A DNA stretch of 17,121 nt from NCBI GenBank assembly GCA_036477795.1, contig JAZGDL010000205.1, positions 1 through 17,121 of the forward strand, in the 5' to 3' direction. The stretch's first letter is position 1. Every line of letters begins with the position of its first letter. The notes under the pieces were generated by a model. It made no database searches and had not been told where the DNA came from. It saw nothing but the letters and a program-made list of their open reading frames with translations. Position numbers and translations under genes: made by a program. Of this stretch, positions 1-6,650 are shown one piece after another. The DNA is from JAZGDL01 sp036477795. GTDB lineage: Bacteria > Planctomycetota > Phycisphaerae > UBA1845.

Positions 1-90
1 TGCGGATTGACGATTGCGGATTGCGGATTGAGCGTTTCGTGCCTTTCTTCGTGCCTTCGTGCCTTCGTGCCTTTCTTCGTGACTTCGTGT
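1..90. repeat. Composite 7-bp plus 8-bp tandem repeat, left copy
   Basis: Positions 1-33 are heptads of the form ATTGNNN (ATTGACG, ATTGCGG twice, ATTGAGC) and may begin before the window. Positions 36-90 are a degenerate run of CTTCGTGC-like octads. The same two blocks in the same order and orientation recur at 1062-1232, on the other side of the DksA-like gene. No coding function is apparent. Confidence 0.8.
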
Positions 91-151
91 ACCCCGCGTT
101 TGCGCTTGGGGCTCTGATGGGGTGCGCGCTTCGCGGAGAAGTGCGGACGTC

Positions 152-180
152 TTGACAGTGTCACGCGGTGTGCGTATACT
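152..180 (+). promoter_or_regulatory. Sigma-70-type promoter of the DksA-like gene
   Basis: A perfect -35 box TTGACA (152-157) is separated by 17 bases from the near-perfect -10 box TATACT (175-180). Transcription would start near 187, leaving a leader of about 68 nt before the GTG start at 255. This is the best promoter match in the window and may also serve the genes from lspA onward. Confidence 0.75.
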
Positions 181-254
181 TCTCCGTCGCGATTCTCGTT
201 GTTCTTGTATTGATAAGAACTTAGGGTTTTTTCCGGGTCGCGTCGGAGGCGTGC

Positions 255-1052
255 GTGGCCAAGCGCAAAGTGAAGTCAACTCGCAAGAAGGCCAAGTCCG
301 CGGGGAGGCCCTCCGCAGCCGTGAAAAAGGCTTCGGCAAAGGCGAAAAGGAAGCCCGCCCAGGCTGCGTCTTCGCGCGGTGCGAGAAAAGATTCTCGCAC
401 CAGCACCCCCAAGGCAGCCAAGAGAAAATCGGTCACCAAAGCGGCGAAAAAAGCGACCGCGAAGATCGTCGGAAAAACGACGGCAAAGGCGAGCAAAAAG
501 ACCTCCAAGAAGACGGTGAGAGAGGCGGCGGCGGCCGAGTCGCCGGCGAAACGCAAGGCGGCCACCACAGCGCGTGCTGAGGTGGTTGAGCGTTCCCAAG
601 AGCTTGGATCGTCGGTCGGGTGGGAGTCCGAGGTGCTCGAAACGGCCGATATCAACGCAAAGGTCCCCAAGACGAAACTCACCAAGAAACAACTCCGCGA
701 GTTCGAGGGGAAGCTGCTGGAGAAGCGTCGTGAACTTGTCGGCGATATGGAGAATCTCACCAACGAGGCACTGAGCGGAAACGAGGCTTCCGGCAACCGT
801 TCGAGTGCCCCTTTCCATATGGCGGACGTCGGCAGCGACAATTGGGAGCAGGAATTCACGATCGGGCTCATCGAAAACGAGCGCCTCCTGGTGCGGGAGG
901 TTGATGGAGCCCTGCAGCGGATTGAGGATAGGACCTATGGAGTTTGCCTGGCGACGCATCGCCCGATTGACGTGGCCCGTCTGCGTGCCAAGCCATGGGC
1001 CAAGTACTGCATTGAATACGCCCGCCTGCGTGAACTCCGCCGCGTTCGGTAG
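255..1052 (+). CDS. DksA/TraR-family regulator with long histone H1-like basic N-terminal tail
   Basis: The 265-residue protein has two parts. Residues 1-105 are rich in Lys, Ala, Ser and Thr and resemble histone H1-like tails. Residues 140-260 resemble the DksA/TraR family: a charged coiled-coil segment (about 141-172), an F-x-x-x-L-I-E-N-E segment, and a C-terminal finger at 231-255. Family members bind RNA polymerase through the secondary channel and modulate initiation, often with ppGpp. The classical four-Cys finger is incomplete: the pattern is C231-x2-T234-x17-C252-x2-Y255, so the second Cys of each pair is missing. GTG 255 is chosen because GGAGG (245-249) lies 5 nt upstream. A 30-bp palindromic repeat is embedded at codons 42-51. 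The product is probably a nucleic-acid-binding regulator; the tail's role in binding DNA is inferred. Confidence 0.8.
   Translation: MAKRKVKSTRKKAKSAGRPSAAVKKASAKAKRKPAQAASSRGARKDSRTSTPKAAKRKSVTKAAKKATAKIVGKTTAKASKKTSKKTVREAAAAESPAKRKAATTARAEVVERSQELGSSVGWESEVLETADINAKVPKTKLTKKQLREFEGKLLEKRRELVGDMENLTNEALSGNEASGNRSSAPFHMADVGSDNWEQEFTIGLIENERLLVREVDGALQRIEDRTYGVCLATHRPIDVARLRAKPWAKYCIEYARLRELRRVR
378..407. repeat. Intragenic palindromic repeat unit
   Basis: A 10-bp perfect stem (left arm GGTGCGAGAA, loop AAGA, 378-401) followed by AGCACC. The 30-bp unit matches 15739-15768 at 29 of 30 positions; the difference is in the loop. Here it lies inside the DksA-like gene without breaking the frame and encodes GARKDSRTST. 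Confidence 0.85.
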
Positions 1053-1061
1053 CACCTGCGA

Positions 1062-1232
1062 ATTGACGATTGACGATTGCGGATTGCGGATTGCGGATTG
1101 GGAATTGACGATTGACGATTGCCCATTCCGCGGTCGCAGCTCTGCACTACCTCCGTCCCTCCGTCCCTCCGTCCCTCCGTCCCTTTGTCCCTTCCTTTCC
1201 CTTCGTGCCTTCGTGCCTCCGTGCCTTCGTTT
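1062..1232. repeat. Composite 7-bp plus 8-bp tandem repeat, right copy
   Basis: Nine heptads in perfect register run from 1062 to 1124 (ATTGACG x2, ATTGCGG x3, ATTGGGA, ATTGACG x2, ATTGCCC). After a 26-bp spacer, octads run from 1151 to 1232: four CTCCGTCC, one CTTTGTCC, a 10-bp variant at 1191-1200, then CTTCGTGC-like units. The octads end directly before the lspA Shine-Dalgarno sequence, so they probably form a pyrimidine-rich mRNA leader. This fills the 194-bp gap between the two genes. Confidence 0.9.
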
Positions 1233-1246
1233 GGAGGTGCATTGAA

Positions 1247-1963
1247 ATGCGCCCTACGGGCTCGTCCTCGGCGCTGTTTGACGTCGGCAGTCATATACGA
1301 CTTTGGGGTGTGGCGGCGGCCGGGCTGGCCCTGGATCTCTGGTCCAAGTGGTGGGCGTTTGAGAATCTGGGGCCGACTGACGTGCGCGAGGCCATCCCGT
1401 CGGTTCTTTCCTTTCGCCTGTCGGTCAACACCGGGGCCTTGTTCGGGATGGGCAAGGGCATGGTATCGGTGTTTATCGTGGCCTCTTTCGTCGCGCTGGT
1501 TTTCGTTTTTTACTATTTTGCATCGAGCAGCCGGAACCGCAAATGGCTGCACCTGGCGTTGTCGTGCATTCTGGCGGGCTCGTTGGGCAACCTTTACGAC
1601 CGCATGTTCGTGATCGCGGATCAGATCACGCTGCCCGCAGGCTCGCAAACCGATCGATACCTCGGCAAGATTGTCGAGAACGACGAGAATTCCGAGTACA
1701 TCAAGGTGGGCGTCGCGCCGTATGGCGCGCCACCGTATCGTCGCATTCGCCGCGCGGATGTGGAGATTCAACAGGTCGGAGTGGTGCGGGACTTCATGAA
1801 GTTTCATACGATCGCCGGTTGGGACGCTTGGCCCTGGGTGTTCAACGTGGCGGACGCTCTGCTGGTCATAGGTGTCGCGGTCTTGTTGATCAGCCTGTGG
1901 GGCGAGCGTAGACCCGTCCGAGCCCGGGTGAGCAAAGCGGCCTCGCCCGAAGCGTCGTCGTGA
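1247..1963 (+). CDS. lspA: Lipoprotein signal peptidase (signal peptidase II)
   Basis: LspA is an inner-membrane aspartyl protease that removes the signal peptide from diacylglyceryl-modified prolipoproteins. The 238-residue product shows the family motifs in order: D30-x3-K34 in the first membrane segment, N61-T-G-x-x-F-G, G111-S-L-G-N-L-Y-D-R119, V-R-D182-F and F-N-V-A-D203. D182 and D203 align with the two catalytic Asp residues. Four hydrophobic segments are visible. It is longer than typical LspA (about 160-170 residues) because roughly 50 extra hydrophilic residues sit between R119 and D182. ATG 1247 follows GGAGG (1233-1237) by 9 nt; the upstream reading frame from 1112 only translates the tandem repeats and is rejected. 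The stop overlaps the ribD start by 4 bp. Its substrates may include the lipoprotein at 4722-6257. Confidence 0.95.
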   Translation: MRPTGSSSALFDVGSHIRLWGVAAAGLALDLWSKWWAFENLGPTDVREAIPSVLSFRLSVNTGALFGMGKGMVSVFIVASFVALVFVFYYFASSSRNRKWLHLALSCILAGSLGNLYDRMFVIADQITLPAGSQTDRYLGKIVENDENSEYIKVGVAPYGAPPYRRIRRADVEIQQVGVVRDFMKFHTIAGWDAWPWVFNVADALLVIGVAVLLISLWGERRPVRARVSKAASPEASS

Positions 1964-3093
1964 CCGGCCAGCGGTTCAGCGATTGCGATGTTGGGTTCAT
2001 GCGACGGGCATTATCCCTGGCCCGGCGCGGACTGGGTCGGGTGGAGCCCAACCCCATGGTCGGTTGCGTGATTGTGCGCGGCCGGCGGGTGCTCGGCGAG
2101 GGATATCATCGCAAATTCGGCGGCCCGCATGCGGAGGTGCACGCCCTCCGATCGGCGGCTGATTCGGTCAAAGGCGCTACCGCCTACGTCACGCTTGAGC
2201 CTTGCTCTCATTACGGTAAGACGCCTCCGTGCGCCGACGCTCTGATTGCAGCGGGTATCAAGCGGGTCGTGGCAACCATGAAGGACCCGGGCCTTCACGT
2301 CGCCGGGCGGGGGATGGCCAGGTTGCGGGCTGCGGGCGTCGAGGTGCGGACCGGTTGCCTGGGTGACGAAGCCCGTAGACTGAACAAAGCCTATCTGACT
2401 CTCCAGGAGCACGGTCGGCCCTATCTGATACTCAAGTGGGCTCAGAGTATCGACGGCCGAATCGCCACGGCGTCGGGCGAATCGCGGGCCATTTCAGGCC
2501 GGGCGGCCCATCGTTGGGTGCATCGTCTGCGGGCGCGGCTGGACGGTATTGTCGTCGGCGTCGGCACGGTCCTCGCGGACGATCCGCTGTTAACGGCGCG
2601 TGGAGTTCGGATTCATCGAGTGGCCACCCGTGTGGTGTTGGACTCACGATTGCGCATCGACGCGCGGTGCAAGCTGGTGCGTACCGCGGAACAGTACCCC
2701 ACCCTGGTGTTTACCACGCGAGCGGGGATGGAAGGTCGCCGCCTTCACGCGGAGCGGCTGCGCCGGGCGGGCGTTGATATCGAATGTTGTCGGGCCCGTC
2801 GGGGCAGGGTCGATATCTCCGCGGTTGTGCGGAAGCTTGGCGCGCGGATGATGAGCAATGTGATGGTTGAGGGGGGCGGCGCGGTCCTGACCGAGTTTCT
2901 GTCACGCGGTTTTGTTGACGAGGCCTATGTTTTCGTCGCTCCGCGGTTTATCGGAGGCGATGGGGCCACGGTCGCGTTTGGTGGGCCGATGAAGAACGAA
3001 TTACTGGTCACATCGCGCCGCGTCGGACCGGACACTCTGTACCACGCTGATTTCGCCGCTAAGGGCGGTTATATGTTCCAGAGGCGTCCTTGA
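1960..3093 (+). CDS. ribD: Bifunctional riboflavin biosynthesis deaminase/reductase RibD
   Basis: RibD deaminates diaminohydroxyphosphoribosylaminopyrimidine and then reduces the ribosyl side chain with NADPH, two steps of riboflavin synthesis. The 377-residue length is normal. The N-terminal deaminase domain (about 1-146) carries the zinc site H57-A-E59 and P81-C82 plus C91, with E59 as proton shuttle, and the P30-N-P substrate motif. The reductase domain (about 153-377) carries L-K-W-A-Q-S-I-D-G-R-I-A (158-169) and the nucleotide-binding V-E-G-G-G (303-307). GTG 1960 is used, overlapping the lspA stop as GTGA; no strong ribosome-binding site is seen, so translational coupling is likely. The stop overlaps the earliest possible start of the next gene. 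No other riboflavin gene is in the window. Confidence 0.95.
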   Translation: MTGQRFSDCDVGFMRRALSLARRGLGRVEPNPMVGCVIVRGRRVLGEGYHRKFGGPHAEVHALRSAADSVKGATAYVTLEPCSHYGKTPPCADALIAAGIKRVVATMKDPGLHVAGRGMARLRAAGVEVRTGCLGDEARRLNKAYLTLQEHGRPYLILKWAQSIDGRIATASGESRAISGRAAHRWVHRLRARLDGIVVGVGTVLADDPLLTARGVRIHRVATRVVLDSRLRIDARCKLVRTAEQYPTLVFTTRAGMEGRRLHAERLRRAGVDIECCRARRGRVDISAVVRKLGARMMSNVMVEGGGAVLTEFLSRGFVDEAYVFVAPRFIGGDGATVAFGGPMKNELLVTSRRVGPDTLYHADFAAKGGYMFQRRP

Positions 3094-3143
3094 CACCAAC
3101 CGTGCTGACTCGGAGAATTGGCACACTCGGAGCCGTCGGCACT

Positions 3144-4265
3144 ATGGGCGTCAAGATCCTGCACTTGCACCAACAGGAAGGTGTTGAGGGAGGGATCGGT
3201 GAAGCCGTGGACCTGCTGGACCGTGGGGGGCTGGTGGTGTTTCCGACGGAGACGGTGTACGGCCTGGCTGCTCGTGCGGATCGCCCGGCGGCAGTGCAGC
3301 GGCTCTATCAAGTGAAGGAAAGGTCGCCGGACAAGCCGTTCACCGTTCACATCGCCAAACGCTCGGCGGCATGGCGTTACCTGGAGTCGCCCGGCCCTGT
3401 GGCACGGCGGTTTATCAAGAAGGGCTGGCCGGGGCCGCTCACCTTGCTGCTGACGGCTGACCCCAGTAAGACGGCTGTCGGTCGAGAACTGGACGACGCG
3501 GCCGTTGGCGTGCTCTATCATCAGCGGGTCATCGGGCTACGCTGTCCGGACCACGCCGTGGCAACGGAGTTGCTGCAACGCGTGTCCGGTCCGGTGGTAG
3601 CAGCCAGTGCCAACCGTGCGGGCCGGCGCCCGCCGACCACAGCCCAAGCGGCGATCGACGACCTGGACGGCCAGGCGGATCTGGCCCTGGACGCAGGGAC
3701 CACGCGCTACAGCCGGCCATCAACCATCGTGCGGGTTGACGGCGATCACTACGAAGTGGTGCGTGAGGGAGTGTTTGACGAGCGCATGGTGAAGGGCATG
3801 AGCGGTTTGAACATCCTTTTTGTGTGCACGGGCAACACCTGCCGCAGTCCCATGGCTTGCGGGATTGCCGAACAACTGATCGCAGGTCAGTTGGGATGCG
3901 CGGTGGATGAACTGGACGACCGCAGAATATGCGTGCGCTCAGCCGGGATGAGCGCTTTTGCCGGGGCGCCGGCGTCGATCCACGCGGTGGAGATTCTCGC
4001 CCAGCGGGGCATGGACATCTCTTCGCACTCGGCTTCAGCGTTGACCGTCGAGTTGATCAACCAGGCCGACCACATCTTCACCATGACTGCGGCCCATGAA
4101 GCCGGTGTGATCAGCATGGTGCCATCCGCGAAGGAGCGAACGCGGACCCTTTCCACTGATGGTGATATCGCCGACCCCATCGGGGGTGATCGCCAGTTAT
4201 ACGGCAGGACCGCCAAGACCATTGAACGAACCATCAAGGCGCGACTCAGGGAGGTAGAATTGTGA
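3144..4265 (+). CDS. sua5-ywlE: Fusion: threonylcarbamoyl-AMP synthase (Sua5/YrdC) plus YwlE-type protein-arginine phosphatase
   Basis: Two enzymes lie in one 373-residue chain. Residues 1-210 form a Sua5/YrdC domain, which makes threonylcarbamoyl-AMP from Thr, bicarbonate and ATP for the tRNA t6A modification; K-x-R-x-x-x-K-P (58-65), P-T-E-T-V-Y-G-L (34-41) and S-A-N (155-157) are visible. Residues 221-373 form a low-molecular-weight phosphatase with P-loop C228-T-G-N-T-C-R234-S and the general acid in D344-P. Thr at 232 is the residue that marks phosphoarginine phosphatases such as Bacillus YwlE; phosphotyrosine enzymes usually have Ile there. The C-terminal accessory domain of long Sua5 proteins is absent. 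ATG 3144 is preferred (GGAG at 3129-3132); TTG 3090, overlapping the ribD stop and preceded by AGAGG, would add 18 residues. The gene overlaps rpiB by 4 bp. Confidence 0.9.
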   Translation: MGVKILHLHQQEGVEGGIGEAVDLLDRGGLVVFPTETVYGLAARADRPAAVQRLYQVKERSPDKPFTVHIAKRSAAWRYLESPGPVARRFIKKGWPGPLTLLLTADPSKTAVGRELDDAAVGVLYHQRVIGLRCPDHAVATELLQRVSGPVVAASANRAGRRPPTTAQAAIDDLDGQADLALDAGTTRYSRPSTIVRVDGDHYEVVREGVFDERMVKGMSGLNILFVCTGNTCRSPMACGIAEQLIAGQLGCAVDELDDRRICVRSAGMSAFAGAPASIHAVEILAQRGMDISSHSASALTVELINQADHIFTMTAAHEAGVISMVPSAKERTRTLSTDGDIADPIGGDRQLYGRTAKTIERTIKARLREVEL

Positions 4266-4717
4266 GGATCGTCATCGCCAGTGACCATCGTGGTTACGTC
4301 GCCAAGGACAACGTGAGGGCGTATCTGAAAGAGAACGGCCACGCGGTTGAGGATTTGGGCTGCTCTTCGCAGGCCAGTTGCGACTATCCCGATCACGGGT
4401 TCGCCGCAGCCGAAGCGGTTGCCTGCGGTAAGGCGGAGCGCGGCATTCTGTTCTGTGGGACCGGGATCGGTATGTCCATTGCCGCGAACAAGGTGGATGG
4501 GGTACGGGCGGCGCTGTGCCATGACGAGCTGACCGCGGAGTTGGCCAGGCGGCACAATCAGGCCAACGTTCTTTGTCTGCCCGCGGACCTTCTGGGCGTC
4601 GAGTTGATGAAGCGTGTGGTGGAGGTGTGGCTGAACACCGAGTTCGAGGGCGGCAGGCACAAACGGCGCATCAGCAAGATAAGTCACTATGAAAAGAACG
4701 GGAGGTCGCTGAGCTGA
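4262..4717 (+). CDS. rpiB: Ribose-5-phosphate isomerase B
   Basis: RpiB interconverts ribulose 5-phosphate and ribose 5-phosphate in the pentose phosphate pathway. The 151-residue product is of normal family length and carries A-S-D8-H9 at the N terminus, G-I-L-F-C65-G-T-G-I-G-M with the catalytic Cys, the anion-binding G-T-G loop, and R-R-H98-N-x-A-N. GTG 4262 is preceded by AGGGAGG (4248-4254) with 7-nt spacing and overlaps the previous stop as GTGA. The sua5-ywlE-rpiB order parallels the ywlC, ywlE, ywlF order of Bacillus subtilis, from family knowledge. The gene ends 4 bp from the convergent lipoprotein gene, with no room for a separate terminator. An RpiB-like sugar-phosphate isomerase of other specificity cannot be excluded. 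Confidence 0.93.
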   Translation: MRIVIASDHRGYVAKDNVRAYLKENGHAVEDLGCSSQASCDYPDHGFAAAEAVACGKAERGILFCGTGIGMSIAANKVDGVRAALCHDELTAELARRHNQANVLCLPADLLGVELMKRVVEVWLNTEFEGGRHKRRISKISHYEKNGRSLS

Positions 4718-4721
4718 TCGG

Positions 4722-6257
4722 TCACGTCAGAGGATCAGTGCCGGCGTTGACCTCGTCGCCGTCGTTGATGCCGTCGCCATCGGTGTCGCTCATGAGCGGA
4801 TCAGTGCCCCGTTCCACCTCATCCCCGTCGTTCAATCCGTCGGCGTCGGTGTCTTTGACCAACGGATTGGTGCCCCGTGCCACCTCATCCCCATCGGTCA
4901 GCCCGTCGTTGTCGGAATCGGGGTCCAGCGGGTTGGTGCCGGCGGCCTGCTCTTGTTGATCGGACAGGCCGTCGTCGTCGGTGTCGGCCTTGGTGGGGTC
5001 CGTGCCTGCTGCGACTTCCCCACCATCCATGATCCCGTCTCCGTCCGTATCGGCGTTGGCGGGGTCCGTACCTATTGAAATCTCCTCACCGTCATTAAGC
5101 CCGTCGTTGTCGGTGTCGGCCTTGTTGGGGTTGATCCCCAACAGCACTTCCGTGGCGTCCAGCACGCCGTCGTCGTCGGTGTCCGGGTCCAGCGGGTCCG
5201 ATCCGGCGGTGATCTCGTCGCCGTCGGACAGGGAGTCGTTGTCGGTGTCGGGATCCAGCGGGTCGGTTTGAAGGGCGATCTCGTCACCGTCTATCAGGCC
5301 GTCCTGATCGGTATCGGCGACCAGAGGATCGGTCAGGTATGTTTCACGTTCTGCGAAGTCGCTCAAGCCGTCCTCATCGGTGTCCGCCACCAGAGGATCG
5401 GTGCCGATGCGGGTCTCCTGAAAATCGCTGAGAAAATCACCGTCGGTGTCCTTGTCCAACGGATCGGTTCCCAGCTCCAGTTCGACCTGGTCGAGCAGGC
5501 CGTCGTCGTCGGTGTCGATCTTGTTGGGATCGGTCCCGTGGACGGTGACTTCCTCGAAGTCGGTAAGGGTGTCGCCGTCGGTGTCCAGATCGGGGTTGAC
5601 GCTGGTGAAGTCGTCGAGCCCGTCGCCGTCGGTGTCGGTCAGGGCTGGATCGGTGCCATGCACGGTGACTTCGTCAAAGTCGCTCAGCCCGTCGCCGTCG
5701 GAATCGACCACGAAGGGATCGCTTCCGTTGGCCAGCTCGGCGAAATCGTCCAATCCGTCGCCATCGGTGTCGCTGCTGAGCGGATCCGTGCCCAGGGCCA
5801 CCTCCTGGGCGTCGTCGAGCCCGTCACCGTCGGTGTCTTTTCTGCCGGGATGGGTTCCCAGGGCCAGTTCCTGGGCATCGGAGAGCCCGTCCCCGTCGGA
5901 ATCGACGGCATTGACGTCGCTGCCGATTTCGAGTTCGCGCCCGTCGCTGATGCCGTCGCGGTCCGTGTCGCTGGAGAGGGGGTCGTACCCCTGATCGAAT
6001 TCATCACCGTCGTCGATCCCGTCACCGTCGGTGTCAGCCTTGTCAGGATCGGTTCCTATTTGGCGCTCCAGGTCGTCGGGCAATCGGTCACCGTCGCTGT
6101 CGCGACCGGTGAGCACGTTGGCGCCTGCGGCGGCGGCGATGGATTTTTCCATATCCGTACAGCCGGCGCAGGCCGCGACAACCGCCAGGACCAAGGCGGT
6201 ACACGCCGTCAAGGTCGCCGGGAGAAGCCTGTTCACACGTAGGCCGCGCGGACTCAC
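4722..6257 (-). CDS. Lipoprotein made of 21 thrombospondin type-3-like calcium-binding repeats
   Basis: The protein (511 residues from GTG 6257) begins with a basic n-region and a hydrophobic stretch ending in V-A-A-C30, a fair lipobox; a second Cys follows at 33. After a short linker everything from residue 54 on is repeats of about 22 residues, D-T-D-G-D-G-L-x-D-x-x-E-x-x-x-G-T-D-P-x-x-x; I count 21 units. D-x-D-x-D-G loops of this type bind calcium in thrombospondin type-3 repeats. No other domain is present, so the likely product is a rigid, very acidic, membrane-anchored rod; its role is unknown. The start is uncertain: GTG 6236 also leaves a good signal peptide, and neither has a clear ribosome-binding site. 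The longer frame from 6398 adds an unlikely N terminus. The gene converges with rpiB. Confidence 0.85.
   Translation of the reverse strand: MSPRGLRVNRLLPATLTACTALVLAVVAACAGCTDMEKSIAAAAGANVLTGRDSDGDRLPDDLERQIGTDPDKADTDGDGIDDGDEFDQGYDPLSSDTDRDGISDGRELEIGSDVNAVDSDGDGLSDAQELALGTHPGRKDTDGDGLDDAQEVALGTDPLSSDTDGDGLDDFAELANGSDPFVVDSDGDGLSDFDEVTVHGTDPALTDTDGDGLDDFTSVNPDLDTDGDTLTDFEEVTVHGTDPNKIDTDDDGLLDQVELELGTDPLDKDTDGDFLSDFQETRIGTDPLVADTDEDGLSDFAERETYLTDPLVADTDQDGLIDGDEIALQTDPLDPDTDNDSLSDGDEITAGSDPLDPDTDDDGVLDATEVLLGINPNKADTDNDGLNDGEEISIGTDPANADTDGDGIMDGGEVAAGTDPTKADTDDDGLSDQQEQAAGTNPLDPDSDNDGLTDGDEVARGTNPLVKDTDADGLNDGDEVERGTDPLMSDTDGDGINDGDEVNAGTDPLT
4725..6098 (-). repeat. About 66-bp tandem coding repeats
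   Basis: The DNA behind the 21 protein repeats is itself repetitive, with a period of mostly 66 bp and recurring GTCGGTGTC-like blocks on the + strand. Some units are longer by a codon, and one (unit 8) is shorter and lacks the G-T-D-P segment. Several near-identical blocks suggest expansion by recombination or slippage. Confidence 0.85.
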
Positions 6258-6344
6258 GATGTATAAATCGGCCCATAACCACCCGAGATTTGGACTCTTT
6301 GGCAGAATCCGCCTGGCAGACCATAAACCGCTATTCGTCGCAGG

Positions 6345-6518
6345 GGCGATAACGGTTGCAGGCCCGCCAGGGGCGGGTGGCCCATGTCCTTTGGACATGG
6401 GGGACGCGATGATATACGCTCAGGTGAACGCCCCGACGATGATCGGCTCCCCCACCTCCAAAGGAGGTGGGCCACCCACCCGCCGAGTGGCGATAACGGT
6501 TGCAGGCCCGCCAGGGGC
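6345..6518. repeat. Hairpin-pair repeat element between 30-bp direct repeats
   Basis: An exact 30-bp direct repeat (starts GGCGATAACG, ends CCAGGGGC) occurs at 6345-6374 and 6489-6518. Between the copies are two 9-bp hairpins: 6381-6401 (arm CCCATGTCC, loop TTT) and 6451-6471 (arm CCCACCTCC, loop AAA). Around them GGGTGGCCCA (6375-6384) and TGGGCCACCC (6468-6477) are exact inverted repeats. This layout is that of a BIME-like element, two REP-type palindromes in opposite orientation. The rest of the 6258-6650 gap shows only the promoter at 6568-6596. Confidence 0.85.
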
Positions 6519-6567
6519 CATGCCGATCAATCAGCGATCCGTCCGGGTTTTGTGACCGGTGCCGAGA

Positions 6568-6596
6568 TTGATTGTCTAATGCGGATCGAGCATAAT
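6568..6596 (+). promoter_or_regulatory. Candidate promoter of the lipid A operon
   Basis: TTGATT (6568-6573) and CATAAT (6591-6596) are spaced by 17 bases, a good match to a sigma-70-type promoter. Transcription would start near 6603, about 48 nt before the TTG start of lpxC-fabZ. Confidence 0.5.
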
Positions 6597-6650
6597 ACCG
6601 CCGTTGGGTGTGCGTCGATCTTTGCCGGATTGATCAGCGAGTGAAGCATC

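Noticed and set aside
276..1055. A 259-residue minus strand frame opposite the DksA-like gene
   Set aside because: Low-complexity Arg/Gly/Leu translation of the reverse strand with no family pattern; the + strand has promoter, ribosome-binding site and DksA motifs.
1062..1124. CRISPR or iteron-type origin
   Set aside because: Contiguous 7-bp units without spacers, no replication gene or DnaA-box cluster nearby.
1112..1246. N-terminal extension of LspA
   Set aside because: It translates only the tandem octads (P-S-V-P-P-S-L-R-P), lacks a ribosome-binding site, and ATG 1247 has a good one.
4725..6098. CRISPR array
   Set aside because: The regular units are coding, vary throughout, have no unique spacers and translate to thrombospondin type-3-like repeats.
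5268..6242. A 324-residue + strand frame opposite the lipoprotein gene
   Set aside because: It is the antisense of the 66-bp coding repeats; its repeating V-G-V-G pattern only mirrors the D-x-D-G repeats.
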